In this document: positions 1 to 12,700 of the stretch, piece after piece | Layout: each line of letters opens with the position of its first letter | Numbering within the stretch: the stretch's first letter is position 1 | Assembly: GCA_964036275.1 (NCBI GenBank) | Contig: OZ038433.1 | Location: forward strand, 2,192,013 to 2,256,012 | Direction: 5' to 3' | Length of the DNA stretch: 64,000 nt | From: Litoditis marina | Lineage: Eukaryota > Nematoda > Chromadorea > Rhabditida > Rhabditidae | Made by a program: the position numbers and the translations under genes | The notes under the pieces: model-generated | Databases searched by the model: none | Told to the model about the DNA's origin: nothing | The model's input: the letters and a program-made list of their open reading frames with translations, nothing else

Positions 1-1
1 T

Positions 2-541
2 CTCGGCGTAGTTGCAAATCTGCTAGAAGAAACGGCCGAAGTAGCAAATTTACCAGATATTTCGACTTTGGTCGCAAATCTGCTAAACACATTGCTTCAG
101 AGAGGTATGCATCGGGATATACACAGCATAAAGTGAGATACTCAAAATAATTCACCCTCTTTTACACGTTTTCATGATTCAATGAACATTTTGTGTTATG
201 CATTCAGTGCACACGATATTCTGTATCTCTGGGATGGACGAGCTGACGATTACATGTTTTGACCCACTGAGAATTCATCTGCAAAACATTGCAACTGGCA
301 AAAACTGACACGTTTCCAGTGTCTTCTTTGAAGAAGCTAATATCCGACATTCCTGCTCATCGTAATATCTCTATGATGTAATATGAAGGAATGAGTCAGT
401 GTCTCGTTTCTTTCCCCTCTCTCAGGTTCGTGTTGTGTCTCCTGATTCCGTCTAGTTGTCTGCTGCTCTCTCGGCACCTGCTATTCTCTAGCAATGTCCA
501 GTCTGTTGCTCTCCAAAGACAAGACAGTTGGCAAGTTATAA
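2..541 (+). CDS. 3' end of an unidentified protein (two terminal exons)
   Basis: Exon 2-104 is open in one frame and ends in a donor (agag followed by gtatgc) after one base of a codon. An acceptor after tctag at 455 opens exon 456-541, which takes up the same phase and ends in TAA at 539-541. The first exon encodes a Leu/Ala/Val-rich amphipathic helix pair with a repeated VANLL motif; the second contains GTCYSLAMSSLLLSKDK before the stop. This resembles the last helices of a HEAT/ARM-type protein, but I do not recognise the family. The 5' part lies outside the window. Another acceptor (after ctctcag, 425) gives a stop in this phase and was not used. The phase match supports the model, but two short exons are modest evidence. 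Confidence 0.45.
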
Positions 542-841
542 ACAATTTGAAGCAAGTAGGGACATTTTACATAAACTATGACATTACTGGGAGAAAATGA
601 CAATGAAAACCCATTGTTTATATAAATAAGCTCTACAACTTAGTAAACCACAATTTATTTTGTGTACTGTAAAACTTGTGGAAAACCCAACCACATACGG
701 TAGGTATACAAACAAGAAAAGACGAATCAGATGAAATATTCTGGGTTTGTATCCCACTCGAAGGGGAAATCCATTGTTCACACATGTTCTGAGGAAAACT
801 AAGTTGCAATCCCATATCTACCGTATCCGAGTAGGTAGTTC

Positions 842-961
842 TTAAAGAAGGAAGATTATGTGGACCAATCCCGTGACATCGGTCCTTTAAACTGCAATTG
901 AAAAATATATTGCGGTTTATAGGACTGAAGCGTTGCGATTGGACCACATAATCGTCCTTCT
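842..961. mobile_element. TTAA foldback MITE, copy 1
   Basis: About 120 bp, nearly palindromic. It starts with TTAAAGAAGGA and ends in the complementary cgtccttc. The arms carry attatgtggaccaatcc and its complement. It is one of six copies in the window (also 21961, 26664, 44970, 49664, 55698). The right TTAA is lost in this copy. It has no coding capacity, so mobilisation in trans is inferred. Confidence 0.85.
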
Positions 962-1261
962 ATGGATATCCGGTATTGGCTCGAACTTCCGAACGATATC
1001 GAAGATATACTTTCTTATCACACATGCTATCAATTTGGAAGATATGTTTAACGACTAACTGTAGTTGGAAAAGATGCTTCTTTAAAACGATGTGAATCTT
1101 GTGCTCAAACGGTTATCGGTTCAAGGGCAGAGCTGGAGCATTGCGACTTGGGTTCAAGGCTTGGGTTCAGACTTTTGTCGTTCAATTGACGTACCGTTTT
1201 GCTTACTGTCGTAGGTGTTACGTGAGCTCAGTGCAAAAATTTCACGTTACTACTCAGACAT

Positions 1262-1345
1262 TCTGTCGGTAGTACCGCAGGACAATAGCCAAAATCGGAA
1301 CTAGCGCGCGACAATACCGGTACTACCGCAGCAGAATAACCGGCC
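1262..1345. repeat. ccggtactaccg palindromic repeat element
   Basis: A GC-rich island with repeated cggtactaccgc and cggtagtaccgc words separated by acaata(g/c)c spacers. The same words recur at 3354-3520. It looks like a short foldback element and has no coding potential. Confidence 0.6.
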
Positions 1346-1825
1346 GGGGCAGGGAGGACAATGATTATTGATTGATTAGGCGCCCTCATCCATGCATTCA
1401 GTTGCACTTCCGGTCACTACGCTATTACAACGCTCTCGCTTACATACGCTATATAACGCTCTCACTTTTTCTAAAAACATGTTTTTATGCTCATTTTTCA
1501 TCAATAAATACTCCAGTACAATTGGTAAATCCTGTATCTTTTTTTTCGGTTAGTATCTATGTACTCGGCAATGTTTTACTTAACAATGTAGAGAAATTCA
1601 TTTCCAGTCAGGAATCTTTCTGTTTGTGTGTTTTGATTTAAATAGGACTTCGTTTAAAAACTATGTATTTGCTTGACTAGTTGCTTTGTCTGTAGAATTA
1701 TTGTCACATGAGGTTTCCACAGAAAGATACATTCTTAATTTAGAGCAGTTCGCGAATAACTATGAAAAAGAAAAGACAATGCTCTCAGTTTTTGTTTTGG
1801 ATCGTTTGATACCTTACCTGCTTAT

Positions 1826-1856
1826 TTACATTCAGACTTCACCCAAGTAAAACGCT
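1826..1856 (+). promoter_or_regulatory. 3' splice acceptor and 21-nt leader before the acidic gene
   Basis: A pyrimidine-rich tract ending in acattcag (AG at 1834-1835) precedes 21 nt of leader and then ATG at 1857. An in-frame TAA at 1848-1850 shows that translation does not come from further upstream. A spliced-leader acceptor or a 5' UTR intron would both fit. Confidence 0.5.
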
Positions 1857-3852
1857 ATGGACAAGTACGCTCCTGTTGACTCCGATGGTCAATACCGAAC
1901 AAGGAGCAGAACTGAGTTTTACGGTTGGTTTTTTATGGGATTACGAGAAGCAGACTCATAGTTTGAGCGTGTTGCGTTTTGCAGTTCGGACGACAATTAA
2001 AAAAAAATGTCCTATTCATTTTCACGGTTGTTAATTTTTAAGCTTCCGCTCCACACTCTCATCTCAACGATGGTGGACCGGCCAACGACGGAGATTTATC
2101 TCATGGTAGTGAGAGTCAATCTAACCAGGATGACAGCCAAGATGATGATTTTCAAGTTCAAGATATGGGTCAGTCGTTTATGCTCTTAATTGTTTTACAA
2201 CGGTCTTTTCTACCACCTAATGTTGGAATTACAAGTGAACATAACCGCTTGGAATAAAACAGGGACTTTTTCGTTATTTTACAACAAAGTTATGTTTATA
2301 AATGAGGCTGACTTTTGTGCGCCTATTTGAGGTAATGGGATTTAGATTCAGAAAGTTATGAATCTAATAGAATATACTGAATAAAATATACTTTTAGATA
2401 TTTCTGACAGCGAAGGCGAGAGACATGGCAGTGATTCTTCCAATTCGGAGTCGTCCAGATCTTCCACGCCAACTGTTCCACTGCCCCCTGATACTAGTTT
2501 AGGTTAGTATCTGTCATTTTTTTTATATAGTTTTCTTCATGCTATAGGTCTTTTAAGAATCAGGCGCAATCAGTATATGTAGCCACATTGCGTGGTGTGT
2601 TTGAGTTTGATGCGGTTTTATTCACTCTTGTTGTTTTGGGCGGGTTTCTATATAGATCGAAGTTCGAAGTACAACAATAATCACTATTTATCAACTGCAT
2701 AATACTGAGAGATTGCATCTTTAAATGTTGTTCTTCTATCACACACAACTTTTCTCGTGTGGTGTAGAATCGAAAGTGTTGTACTTCAGTTTCTGTAGCA
2801 AATGTCTTCATTGACTATTTCAGATGAAGACCAGCGAAGTTTGTATCTATTAATGCACAATTTGCATTACGGAACAAGTGAGGAAGAAGCGAAAAGAAAT
2901 GAGGATTTGGCAGAAATCATGTCAGATCAAGTTCCCACAGTTACGGTTAGTGTGTTAGTCACGTTTTTTGTCTTTCAGGTTTTCACATTATTGCGTTTTT
3001 GCGCAGTTTGCCCCTTTCTCTATAATAAAACTATTCAAACAACCCAATCTGTTCATCTGGAAATTATTGTAGTTATGACTGTTTTTTGTTTTTGTTAGAA
3101 TTCTACATTTTCTCTGCGTTCTTTTATCTCTGTTTGATCAGTTTCGACTAAACACGACTATTTTTGTTCATATTACTAGACAATTTTAGTCATTTGCTTT
3201 TCTGTCTCGTTTTTGCATATTTTCTCGTCTTTCTCACATTTCTGATTCTGCAAGAAGTTGTAAAATGTACGCGTTTAGTTAGATGAAATTGTTTATCCTT
3301 TGTTCGGTTGTCTACGAAATATAAATCTAGAAATATTCAGAAATAGTATTACAATAGTGGAAAAGCGGTACTACCGCCCGATAATAGTGGGAAAAGCGGT
3401 ACTACCGCCCGATAAAAGCGGTAGTTGCGCCAGAGAATACCGGTACTACCGCCGTGTATCGGCGGTCGTCCCGCTATTGTCTGGCGCAAGTACCGGTATT
3501 GTCGGGCGGTAGTTGCGGAATAGTGTCTATGTATTGTCCCACACGAAGAGGGCAACATTACTTAGTAGTAGTACGTCGTGTTAAGTTATAAAAAACAATC
3601 AATCTCCGTTTCATACGTAAAGCTCAATTTGATACTCTAAGCAAACTGTTCCATTCGAATTCAATTTCACTCTTTGGCTACATTGTTACACTTCGTTCCA
3701 CCGATCGATAACTTTCTACAGTAATCCATCGATTATTTAAAGACTTTTTTCTAATCAGCAAACAGACTTTCTGATTACTTTTCTTGCAGGTTGGTAGCAC
3801 CAACTATCAAGAACTAAATGGAAAAGTTTGGACTGTTTTCGAAAACTTCTAG
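1857..3852 (+). CDS. Small acidic Ser/Asp/Glu-rich protein, unidentified (about 160 aa)
   Basis: Exons 1857-1923, 2043-2168, 2398-2502 and 2824-2945 join with phases 1, 1, 1 and 0 and consensus splice sites. A final exon 3790-3852 (acceptor ttcttgcag, stop TAG) gives 483 nt in frame. The start is MDKYAPVDSDGQYRTRSR, after an in-frame upstream stop. Residues 25-90 are low complexity (QDDSQDDDF, DISDSEGE, SDSSNSESSRSS), then PTVPLPPD leads to a likely helix with LMHNLHYGTSEEEAKRNEDL. I do not recognise the family; a nuclear regulatory or adaptor protein is only a guess. The last exon is the weakest, because exon 4 ends in phase 0 and could also splice in frame to the Sec24 first exon at 4418. 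Confidence 0.55.
3354..3520. repeat. ccggtactaccg palindromic element, copy 2
   Basis: Multiple cggtactaccgcccgata words and their complements (gtaccggtattgtcgggcggtag) form a foldback structure. It lies in the last intron of the preceding acidic gene model and is related to 1262-1345. Confidence 0.65.
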
Positions 3853-4417
3853 CTATCAAAATTGTACTTGCAAAATGCATAAGCTTACTGTAGTAAAGGG
3901 CTATTGTTACGTGAAACAGACTATATTTATGTCGCCGATTGTTCATCCCTAGTCGTCTACAAAGTTTTTTCAGTCGACTGTACGGTACTTGAATCATTCA
4001 CAGATCCTCGTGGTTCTGAGAACATTCGATGGGTAGGAATAGTCAAAAAATAAATAGTTCACGCACCATAGTGTCCGCCCTATCGAATATGCGCACTGAA
4101 GTGTGCTCTACCGCGAATTATGATGTGTCAGCTGGGTCCCTCCACGAAGCGCCTGCTGTTCAAGCCAGATCTCAGCGTTTCCTCACCAGTGACATGGAAC
4201 TTGGAATATTGCCAGTTTTACACCTTCTAAATTCTGAATTTAATATTACAAAATGTTATTATTTCATGTATTTCTCGGTAAATTTCGTTATAAACTGGCG
4301 TCAGGACTTTTAAGGAAATAATTCGGTTCTGTTTCCGTTCTCTTATTGTTCTACTTAAGTACTTACTGTTTTCAATGAAATATTGCTTTTGGGAAGAAAT
4401 TGGCTTTTTTGTTGCAG
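3853..4417. other. Intergenic region upstream of Sec24
   Basis: It contains an isolated open frame at 4029-4313 (94 codons) with no recognisable domain and no good flanking splice sites; I do not call it a gene. An AATAAA at about 4048 could be the poly(A) signal of the upstream acidic gene. Confidence 0.4.
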
Positions 4418-4432
4418 GGAATTGAGCGACAC
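4405..4432 (+). promoter_or_regulatory. sec24: 3' splice acceptor and 15-nt leader before Sec24
   Basis: The tract ggcttttttgttgcag ends at 4417, and the start ATG lies at 4433. Only 15 nt separate acceptor and start. The leader is open in the Sec24 frame (GIERH), so it does not itself prove where translation begins. Confidence 0.55.
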
Positions 4433-6669
4433 ATGTCGTTTCAACCCAATTATCCTGCTCCAGGGAGTCAAGCAGGACAAGGCTATCAACCTCAGCAACA
4501 GAATGGTCAAGGGTTCCCACAGCCAGGTCAGTTTTTTGGTTTCTAGTGACGAAAGTTCTGCAGCTGAACCATAGGTTAAATACCAGTGAAACTGAAACGT
4601 GCGAAACTTCAAAAACGGGGTAGATACCGCTGCAAAAGTAACTGTTTCTTTTGTCTATCGCATTTAAAACAGTTTTCGCTTCTAAAATAGGGACGAAAGT
4701 TCTGCAGCTGAACCATCAGTTCAATGCCAGTGAAACTGAAACGTTCGAAACTTCAAAAACGGGGTAGATACCCCTGCAAAAGTAACTATTTCTCTCGTAT
4801 ATCGCATTCAAATCAGTTTTGCTTCTAAAATACGAGCGTGAGTTATGAAAACAAAGCAAATATGGGCACAGGTCAGCGCCATTTCGACGAGGTATTTAAC
4901 CTATGAGCTGAACTATTATCTTAATAAAATCTCTCTTTGGACCTGCTGCTACTCAGCAGTCGCTTGTCCCAGGTACACGAACGGGACGTCCCATGTCGCG
5001 GTACTGCCCCGGGACGGTACAAAGAATTACGGTAGAAATGGAGCATATTTGCATAGAATAGTCTCCTATATTGTCATAATTTCAATCAAATCTGCTCCAT
5101 TTCTATCGTAATTCTTGGTACCGTCCCGGGACAGTACCGGGACATGGGACGTCCCGTTAGTGTACCTGGGACAAGCCGTCGCCTGAGTGTCTCCCGGTAA
5201 TAAAGATTTTCTCGTAAAATGCAAATACACTCTTCTTCAGGTGGATTTCCGAATTCTGGTCCAATGAAGCCGTCTGGCCAATCTTTCCCCGCACCAGGTA
5301 AAACAGTAACACATCTCTGTGTGATTCATATTCTAAAGACCTGGGTAGCTTCTAGCTTCAATATCCTCAAATATAACAAGACTCTGATCAGGGTGAAGGG
5401 CTGCAGGTCTGAACGAGAATCGCACATGTAGATGAAGAAGTATTTACTGCGGTAGCTCAAGCATCCACTGTAGCTAAACGCTACTTACTGAACCCTAGAA
5501 TTACGCCACCTTCGTTTTTACACTGTTTTATTTCATGATTGGTCTTCTAGGTGGTTTTTCACAAAATGGTGCCCCCGCTCAACAATTCAATGGGAACAAC
5601 GGCATGCCGTTCCAGAATGGACAGCAACAACAAGCGTCCAATGGTTATCCACAGGTTAGTTTTATCAATCGTTCGCTTTCTTGCTGAGAAATCCAATCAC
5701 ATTTTCAACATTATGTATTCCTCACCCAAATCATGTGCTTGGAAGCTCCGCTTTACATGGATGATCATATGTTACAATCCTAGGTCCACGCAGCTGATCC
5801 TTGTGTTTTTCATTTGCTAGTAGCACCAAATTCAAGTAGGTCTGGTATTCCGATGGTGGAGTCGCTAACGGAATAGCGGATTGTTACATTTTTGGCATTA
5901 GCTTTTTTGTTCAGATGACGAGTCCCAGTCCTGCTCCTTATCAGAATCAGGGTCCACAACCGCCGTCACAAGCCCCCACAAACGGTTTCCAAGCGTCTCA
6001 GCAGGCACCTGCTCCCGGACAAAAGCCCGGTTTTCCGGTTGGAGGTACGAATTTTTCTAATTGTAAGGTTGTGGATATTGTGATCCGTCTATGGTCTTTT
6101 GAGATACTATGTTAGTTGGTTCGAACTCTTGTTTTTTCTACGTGTGCACAAGATAGACACAAGATAGTTGTTGTTCGATAGGCTTTGTTTATATTTTGAT
6201 TTTGAGAGCCATGCGGTTCAAGTGCAATTCAAAGGTTACAAAAAACGTGTTGTCTTTTCTTTTAAGTATTCGGCCGAACCTCGGGGTTAGTTTTGGCTTT
6301 GTTCCATATAAACTACACACTACAGCTTTTTTCAGGTAACCATTATCAAGGTACCCCGAATATGCCCCAACAGCAGCAGTCACAGCCAGGTATGAGCAGG
6401 GTACTCATTCGAAACTTTTATTCTCCTAATTCTTCCTTTACTCTGCCACTATTTCAAATTATTCACGACGTCGAAATGGTTCTGCTCTTTAGTATTTATG
6501 ACGAATAACAGTTCATGAAATGTTAGCTTGTAGTTGTTTATTCGTGGCGGCGTTCATCCTTTTAGAAATGTTAGATTTAATTGGCAATCCTGATTGTATA
6601 ATTTGACTATCATTAAATTATTGAAGGCCCTCCTCAAATGAACCAACAGACGGGATCAGTTCCACCACC

Positions 6670-6702
<33 letters not shown>

Positions 6703-9700
6703 GTCCTTCCCGTCTATGCCTGGACCACCTCAACAACAGACCGCCAGCGCACCGCCCTCCCAGCAGGTATGTCGGAATTGGATACAAATTACATACTGTT
6801 TTCTTTTTCGTATGCTGTAAGCCAGCTAGAAACAACTAGGGCACATTAATTAGCTGACGTTTTTGGATTCTGGTTGGTATCTTTGAGGCATGATTGTTAT
6901 GCTCCAGGCTCCACTCATTTCCTCTCTTTAGAGTCATTTAATTTCTCAAGAATTTTTGATAAGCCGATTCATGTGAGGGTAAGAGTAAAATAAAACGTTA
7001 ATATAACTACTAATCTTGGTTTTGTTGTTGTTTCCGAGTCTATTTCAAATTTTATTTGTAGAGCATGGGAATGACATCTCAGTCCTATCAACCTCCCATA
7101 AGTTCTGCCCCAACTCAGTCGCAGAGCGGACCAGGTTTTGGAGGAGGACCACCTCCTATGTCAGGTTAGATTTTATATTTATTGAAATACACAAATCATG
7201 TCGTTAGCTCACCAAATCAGCCATGGTTGTTGAAGGCAAGCAAGCTCTTTTACAGTTATCCATAACCCTATTATCTTCACTGAATAGTTGGAAAAGTGCT
7301 TACAAAGAATGATAAACCCTTGCTCTCCCATAGTCCCTACGGTATTAGTTGACCTCTTACACCGATCGTACATTGATTTTAGCGATTTGCTGCGTTTTTA
7401 GGAGCGCCATCTTCTAGTCAATCCGGCACGATGGGAATGCCCATGCAGCCTCCTAATGCTCCGGGTATGACCACTCAAGCACCCAGTATGCAGAGACCAG
7501 CAGTGACTAGCCAGGCTCCCGGAATACCCGGTATGCCAGGGCAGACTCCAGGAATGTCATCTCAAGCATCACGAATGCCTGGCCAAGCTCCGGGAATGCC
7601 CACCATGCCCGGCCAAGCTCCCGCCATGCCCAGTTTCCCTGGTCAAGCTCCAGGAATGCCTACTATGCCCGGTCAGGCCCCAGGAATGGGAATGCCTGGT
7701 ATGCCTGGCCAAGCCCCAGGAATGCCCGGACAAGCCCCAGGTATGCCCGGTCAGGCTCCCGGAATGGGAATGATGCCCGGTCAAGCTCCAGGTATGCCCG
7801 GTCAGGCTCCCGGAATGGGAATGATGCCCGGTCAAGCCCCAGGAATGCCAGGTCAAGCTCCCGGCATGCCAGGTCAGGCTCCAGGAATGGGAATGCCCGG
7901 TATGCCCGGTCAAGCCCCAGGAATGCCCGGTCAGGCTCCAGGAATGGGAATGCCCGGTATGCCCGGCCAAGCCCCAGGAATGCCCGGTATGCCCGGTCAA
8001 GCCCCAGGAATGCCCGGTATGCCCGGTCAAGCCCCAGGAATGCCTGGTATGCCCGGTCAGGCTCCAGGAATGCCCGGTTCCTTCCCAGGTGGAATGCCGC
8101 AACAACAACGGCAGAGACTGGACCCAAATATGATGCCAAGTGCGGTGAGTGATTTCTTTAGGTTATGTCTTTGGGCTCGACGATAATGTGATCTGCATGA
8201 TGATCACCGCTTCGAAACGGCGCGAAGTGAAACAATAAATATGTAAATAAGTAAATGTCATATTTCGCATTGAAATGAAATCACGTTAGACGTGACTTTT
8301 GTGTTTTCGTTTTCTATTCAGGGTAATAACTTGGTTCAAGGTTGCTGTGATGGAGGACGATTCTGTGCGTGCCGGCCTATTTCCCACGGGATATCCCCAC
8401 GCGGAGCCCCCTCCGCTCGTATCCACCAACTTCTGGGCGCAAGATCAAGGTTTGTCGTGGCCAAAATGACAAATATGACTGTGGTTTTAAGATTTGAGTG
8501 TATACGATTCGATACAGAAACTGGTAAAAGCCTAAAAAAGTAAATAAACACCTGTTGCCTGTACAGAAATGGAGGGTTTTTTTTTTCGCGAAACCGCCCA
8601 TCAAGTCATGCGGCGCAAAAATGTTGTTCGTTTAGGAAACTGCAACCCGCGTCTGATGCGGTCCACGATCTACGTGGCGCCGGCCAGCAACGACATGCTC
8701 AAGTCGTCTCAGATTCCCTTCGCCGTCGCCTGTACTCCGTTCGCTAAGCTCCACGCCAATGAGGTCAGAAGCATGCATACTTCAGTAAAGTTGAAAACGA
8801 GGAGTCGAAAATATTATGAAAACGGGCTCATTTTCGCCAATATCGCGGAAATTCGCCTACTTTCTATGCGAAATCCTGAATTTTTCGGAAAGTCAAATAC
8901 GGGTTACTTTTTTAGAATAGTGACGTGACCCAATGACAGGATATGACATGCAGTAATCATGTCACTTTCAAGAATGTTTCGTGAGTCTTGGTATTTTTTT
9001 TATTACTTTTCTCTCAAACTATCATTCTCAAATACTCTTACTACCCGGCTACACAAGTTTGATAAATGTAGCTCGGCTTTGTGCACGAAGAGTGGGCGCT
9101 TAGTTTAGTCGAATTTATTTTATCACACATTGTGTGTCTACTTTCATTCGCGAGTCAACTCGTGGTCATATAATTCCAGTATGCCCCGCCAGTAATCGAC
9201 CTGGGCGCGATTGGCCCGGTGCGGTGTCAGCGTTGCAAGGCCTACATGTGTCCCTTCATGGAGTTCCAGGACGGAGGAAGGAGATTCAGATGCCCATTCT
9301 GTCATGCCAGCACCCCCGGTAAGCGTTTCGTTCTATTTTTTAGTGGCGACACATTCTTGTTGTTTGAGTACAATAAATTATACGACTATGGATTTAGCGC
9401 TAAGGCTCTTCATGCTATGAGCGAAATTTAATTCATCAAATATTCCGTTCAGAATATAGCCCACTTAATACTGCCGAGGTGCGAATCCTGTATCTTATTT
9501 CACTTGAACTAAGTATCGTGTTGATTCGTCCTCCATGAAGGGACGAATTCGGACCACCGTTTTGAAGCGTTTTCGTTGCAATCATTGACGTCTTTGCAGT
9601 TGATGAAGGCTACTTTGCCCATCTGGATCATACCGGTCGCCGTACTGACATTGAGCACCGACCCGAATTGTATCTAGGAGCCTATGAGTTTGTAGCCACC

Positions 9701-12700
9701 AAACAGTATTGCAAGGTATGTTTACACAATGGGTGTTATTTATAGTTGAATGTCGGTTCTCGACAATTTGCCAAATTAAACAATCCTTTTTGAAAATGAG
9801 AGGTGCTTTCTTGATTTTTTAAAACTGCAAAGTATTCGAATAGTTATCGGCTCCGCCTACTTGAACACTCATGATCTCTCGGTCAACCAATGTCTTGTTA
9901 TAACCTATGCGCAATAAGTCTTGATTATTATTATTGTTCAGAATGGTCTGCCCCCGAAAGAGCCAGCCTTCATTTTCATGATCGACGTGTCCTACAACGC
10001 GGTTCACAATGGAATGCTCCATGTCTTGTGCAGCAGTCTGGAACGAGTACTGCAGAATCTCCCAAAGTGAGCTGAAATCTGTCTTTATTTTGGCTGTGGG
10101 CCTGTGGGGCATCAAAAACATGTTGTTGCAACTCGTTTTTGGAGGCTGTTGTGCAATATTATGTTCTTTTTTTCATGGTACACTTTGTTTTTGAGGAAGG
10201 CCATATATGGCGTCTATAAGCCTGTGTTCGTATGTTATAACCTCAAATTGCCAATTATGCAATTAAAGCTAAGTTGAAATAGACTGCTACAGCCTACTGT
10301 CACGTCTCTACTCTAGTTCTGACAGTTAGTTTGCCAGTGGGTTAAACTGCTGTAAACTGTGTTTGTGCTTTATAGATTGGAATTGTGCATCGTACTGATT
10401 GTGTACATGAATTAATTCAGGGAGAGTGGTCAGTCGGAGTCATCGATTCGTGTTGGTCTGGCTACCTTTGACCAGGCTGTTCACTTCTACGACCTGTCCT
10501 CCACGAAACCCAGCATGCTGGTTGTAGGCGAGTTTAATTTTTGATCTCAATATTTATAAGTTATCCGGACGTGCATTTTTCTCGAATAGGTCATTAATGA
10601 TGGGTCAACCGGTTGTCCATTTTTAAGTGGACGGAGATTAGGTTATTTATAGAAGAGGTGTTACGATTTTGAAAGGTATTATGGCAGTAGAAGTTGTTAA
10701 TAACTCGGATGATTTAGGTGATGTTGGCGAGATGTTCGTTCCTATCGTGGACGGTCTTCTGTTGCCGTACTCGGAGGCAGTAGCCGGCATCCGGGCGGTG
10801 CTGGCCGAGATTCCCCGTCTCTTCTCGCAGAGCAAGACGACCGAGACTATGCTTGGACCGGTGGTCAATGCTGGAATGGACGCCCTGAAGGTACCAACAA
10901 TATTTGACTATTTCTACATCGAAAGGAACGCGTGTTCTATGGGGAAAGTGGCGCCATTTTCGCCCTATTTTACTGTTCATCGTATACGCATACATCAGAT
11001 GACTTTTCGCAGAAAGTTTTTTCTGGAAACGAATTTTTAATTCGAGTTTCGTAGTTGGAAAAAGTTTTGAAAGAAGAGAATATAGAAACCATTTATAATT
11101 GGAATATCTGGATTTTTCAAATGACTAGAACAGAAAACTCAGCGGAAATATGTGTACAAAACAATATGAAGTATGAGAATCATGAATGTAAAATGGATCA
11201 GCTGATATATTGTGAAGCTTGCTCTGAACTACTGTGTCCCCGGACTGTCGTTGTCACGAATTGGTTCTCCATTATAAGTGGTGCTTTCCATAATCACTAT
11301 AAAAACGTTAAAAAATACAATCTGATGTTTTTGCAGTGTGCCGACCGTGCTGGTAAGCTGTTCATCTTCTCCACCTCGCTGCCCACCATGGAGGCCCCGG
11401 GACAACTGAAGACAAAGAACGACCGCGCGCTGCTGGGCACGGAGAAGGAGAAGGTAATGGGATTGATAATTGTTTTTCGCGTTTAGGCTGTGTTGAGTTA
11501 TTTTTTAACAAATCAATAAGGTAAGTTCTGAAAATGCTGAAAACGGCATAAATGATATAGTTTGGTAGTACCTGCTTGTCTCGGGTGAAATGGCGAAAGA
11601 GTATAACTAGATATAGCAATATAGCAAATTACGATCAGCTGCAGTGTTTTCTCTCGTACATCTTCAATATTAGTGGATATATCACGTCTATCAATGTGAA
11701 TTGCAACGTGTCCATTGGTCAACTCCGAATCGGTGCATGGTGTTTTGGCTGGATCTATGGTCAGAATGGTTCATTTTGTGAGTGAAACTGAACTCATAAG
11801 ATGATTATTTACAGAATGCTCTCACCCCACAGTCTGAGTTCTACACCAAGGCCGGAGAGCAATGCGTGAAGGTATGGTATTTAGCTCCTAGGCTCTGGAC
11901 TCTGGTTTTTTGGTTTTTCTGAATTTCTTCATGATATTACCTCCATACGGTGGGAACTTCAAACATTCAAATTCCAACCGTAATTTTGGGAACGGCCACT
12001 TGACCGTGCATTTGAAGAGGTGACTATGGTCAGTCGCAAATATTTAAAATATAAAGTTATAACCTAATAACTATAAAACCTCGCTGGTGTATGATTTTTT
12101 CACGCAAAAGTATTTCAGAATGGAGTGACAGTAGACTTGTTCCTGTTCCCCAACTCGTTCATCGATGTGCCCACAATTTCGCAGTTGACAGCCGTCACAG
12201 GAGGCAGCGTCTACAAGTATCAATATTTCAGTGTAAGTTTTTTATTTAGTTTCCGAAACAGTCAATTTATATGAAATGGTATTTTTGTAGAATTATCATG
12301 TTACTAATCGTAACACATTTCGTCCCTAATTCTGGGATCGTTTTCAGCCTGAAAAAGATGCGAATCGATTCTTGAGTGATCTGGCACAAGATGTTTCCAA
12401 GCAGATTGCCTTCGATTGCATGGTGCGAGTACGTTCTAGTGCCGGTACGTTGTTATGATGTTTTCAATTCAAAATCCAGTTTTTGCTCTTGTCCATGTGT
12501 GTGATATCTGATCTATTGATTTTTTTTAGGTATCCGACCCATCACTTTCTCCGGCTCTTTCTACATGGAAAACTCGACCGATCTAGAAATGTCATCGATT
12601 GACCAGGACAAGGTAATTTGAACTTTATTTCGGTTGAGTGGAGGTTGATCCAGCGATTTTGTCTCAAATTAAAATCAATCAAATAAGAAAGTAACCGTTA

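Larger units (their letters stand above)
542..1835. other. Intergenic stretch before the small acidic gene
   Basis: No supported coding exon was found. It holds a foldback MITE (842-961) and a GC-rich element built on the palindrome ccggtactaccg (about 1262-1345). No convincing AATAAA signal was seen close to the upstream stop. Confidence 0.5.

Noticed and set aside
4029..4313. 94-codon frame upstream of Sec24
   Set aside because: No recognisable domain, no good splice sites and it lies in likely 3' flank of the preceding gene.
7569..8139. Two long minus-strand frames opposite Sec24 exon 8
   Set aside because: They are the antisense of the PGMPGQA minisatellite, whose 21-bp period keeps all frames free of stops. 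The + strand frame continues into the zinc finger of Sec24.
8322..8340. Acceptor directly after tattcag at 8321 for Sec24 exon 9
   Set aside because: It puts the exon out of frame with the conserved VMEDD and [13 protein letters not shown] segment. The acceptor after ggttcaag (8340) keeps phase 0.
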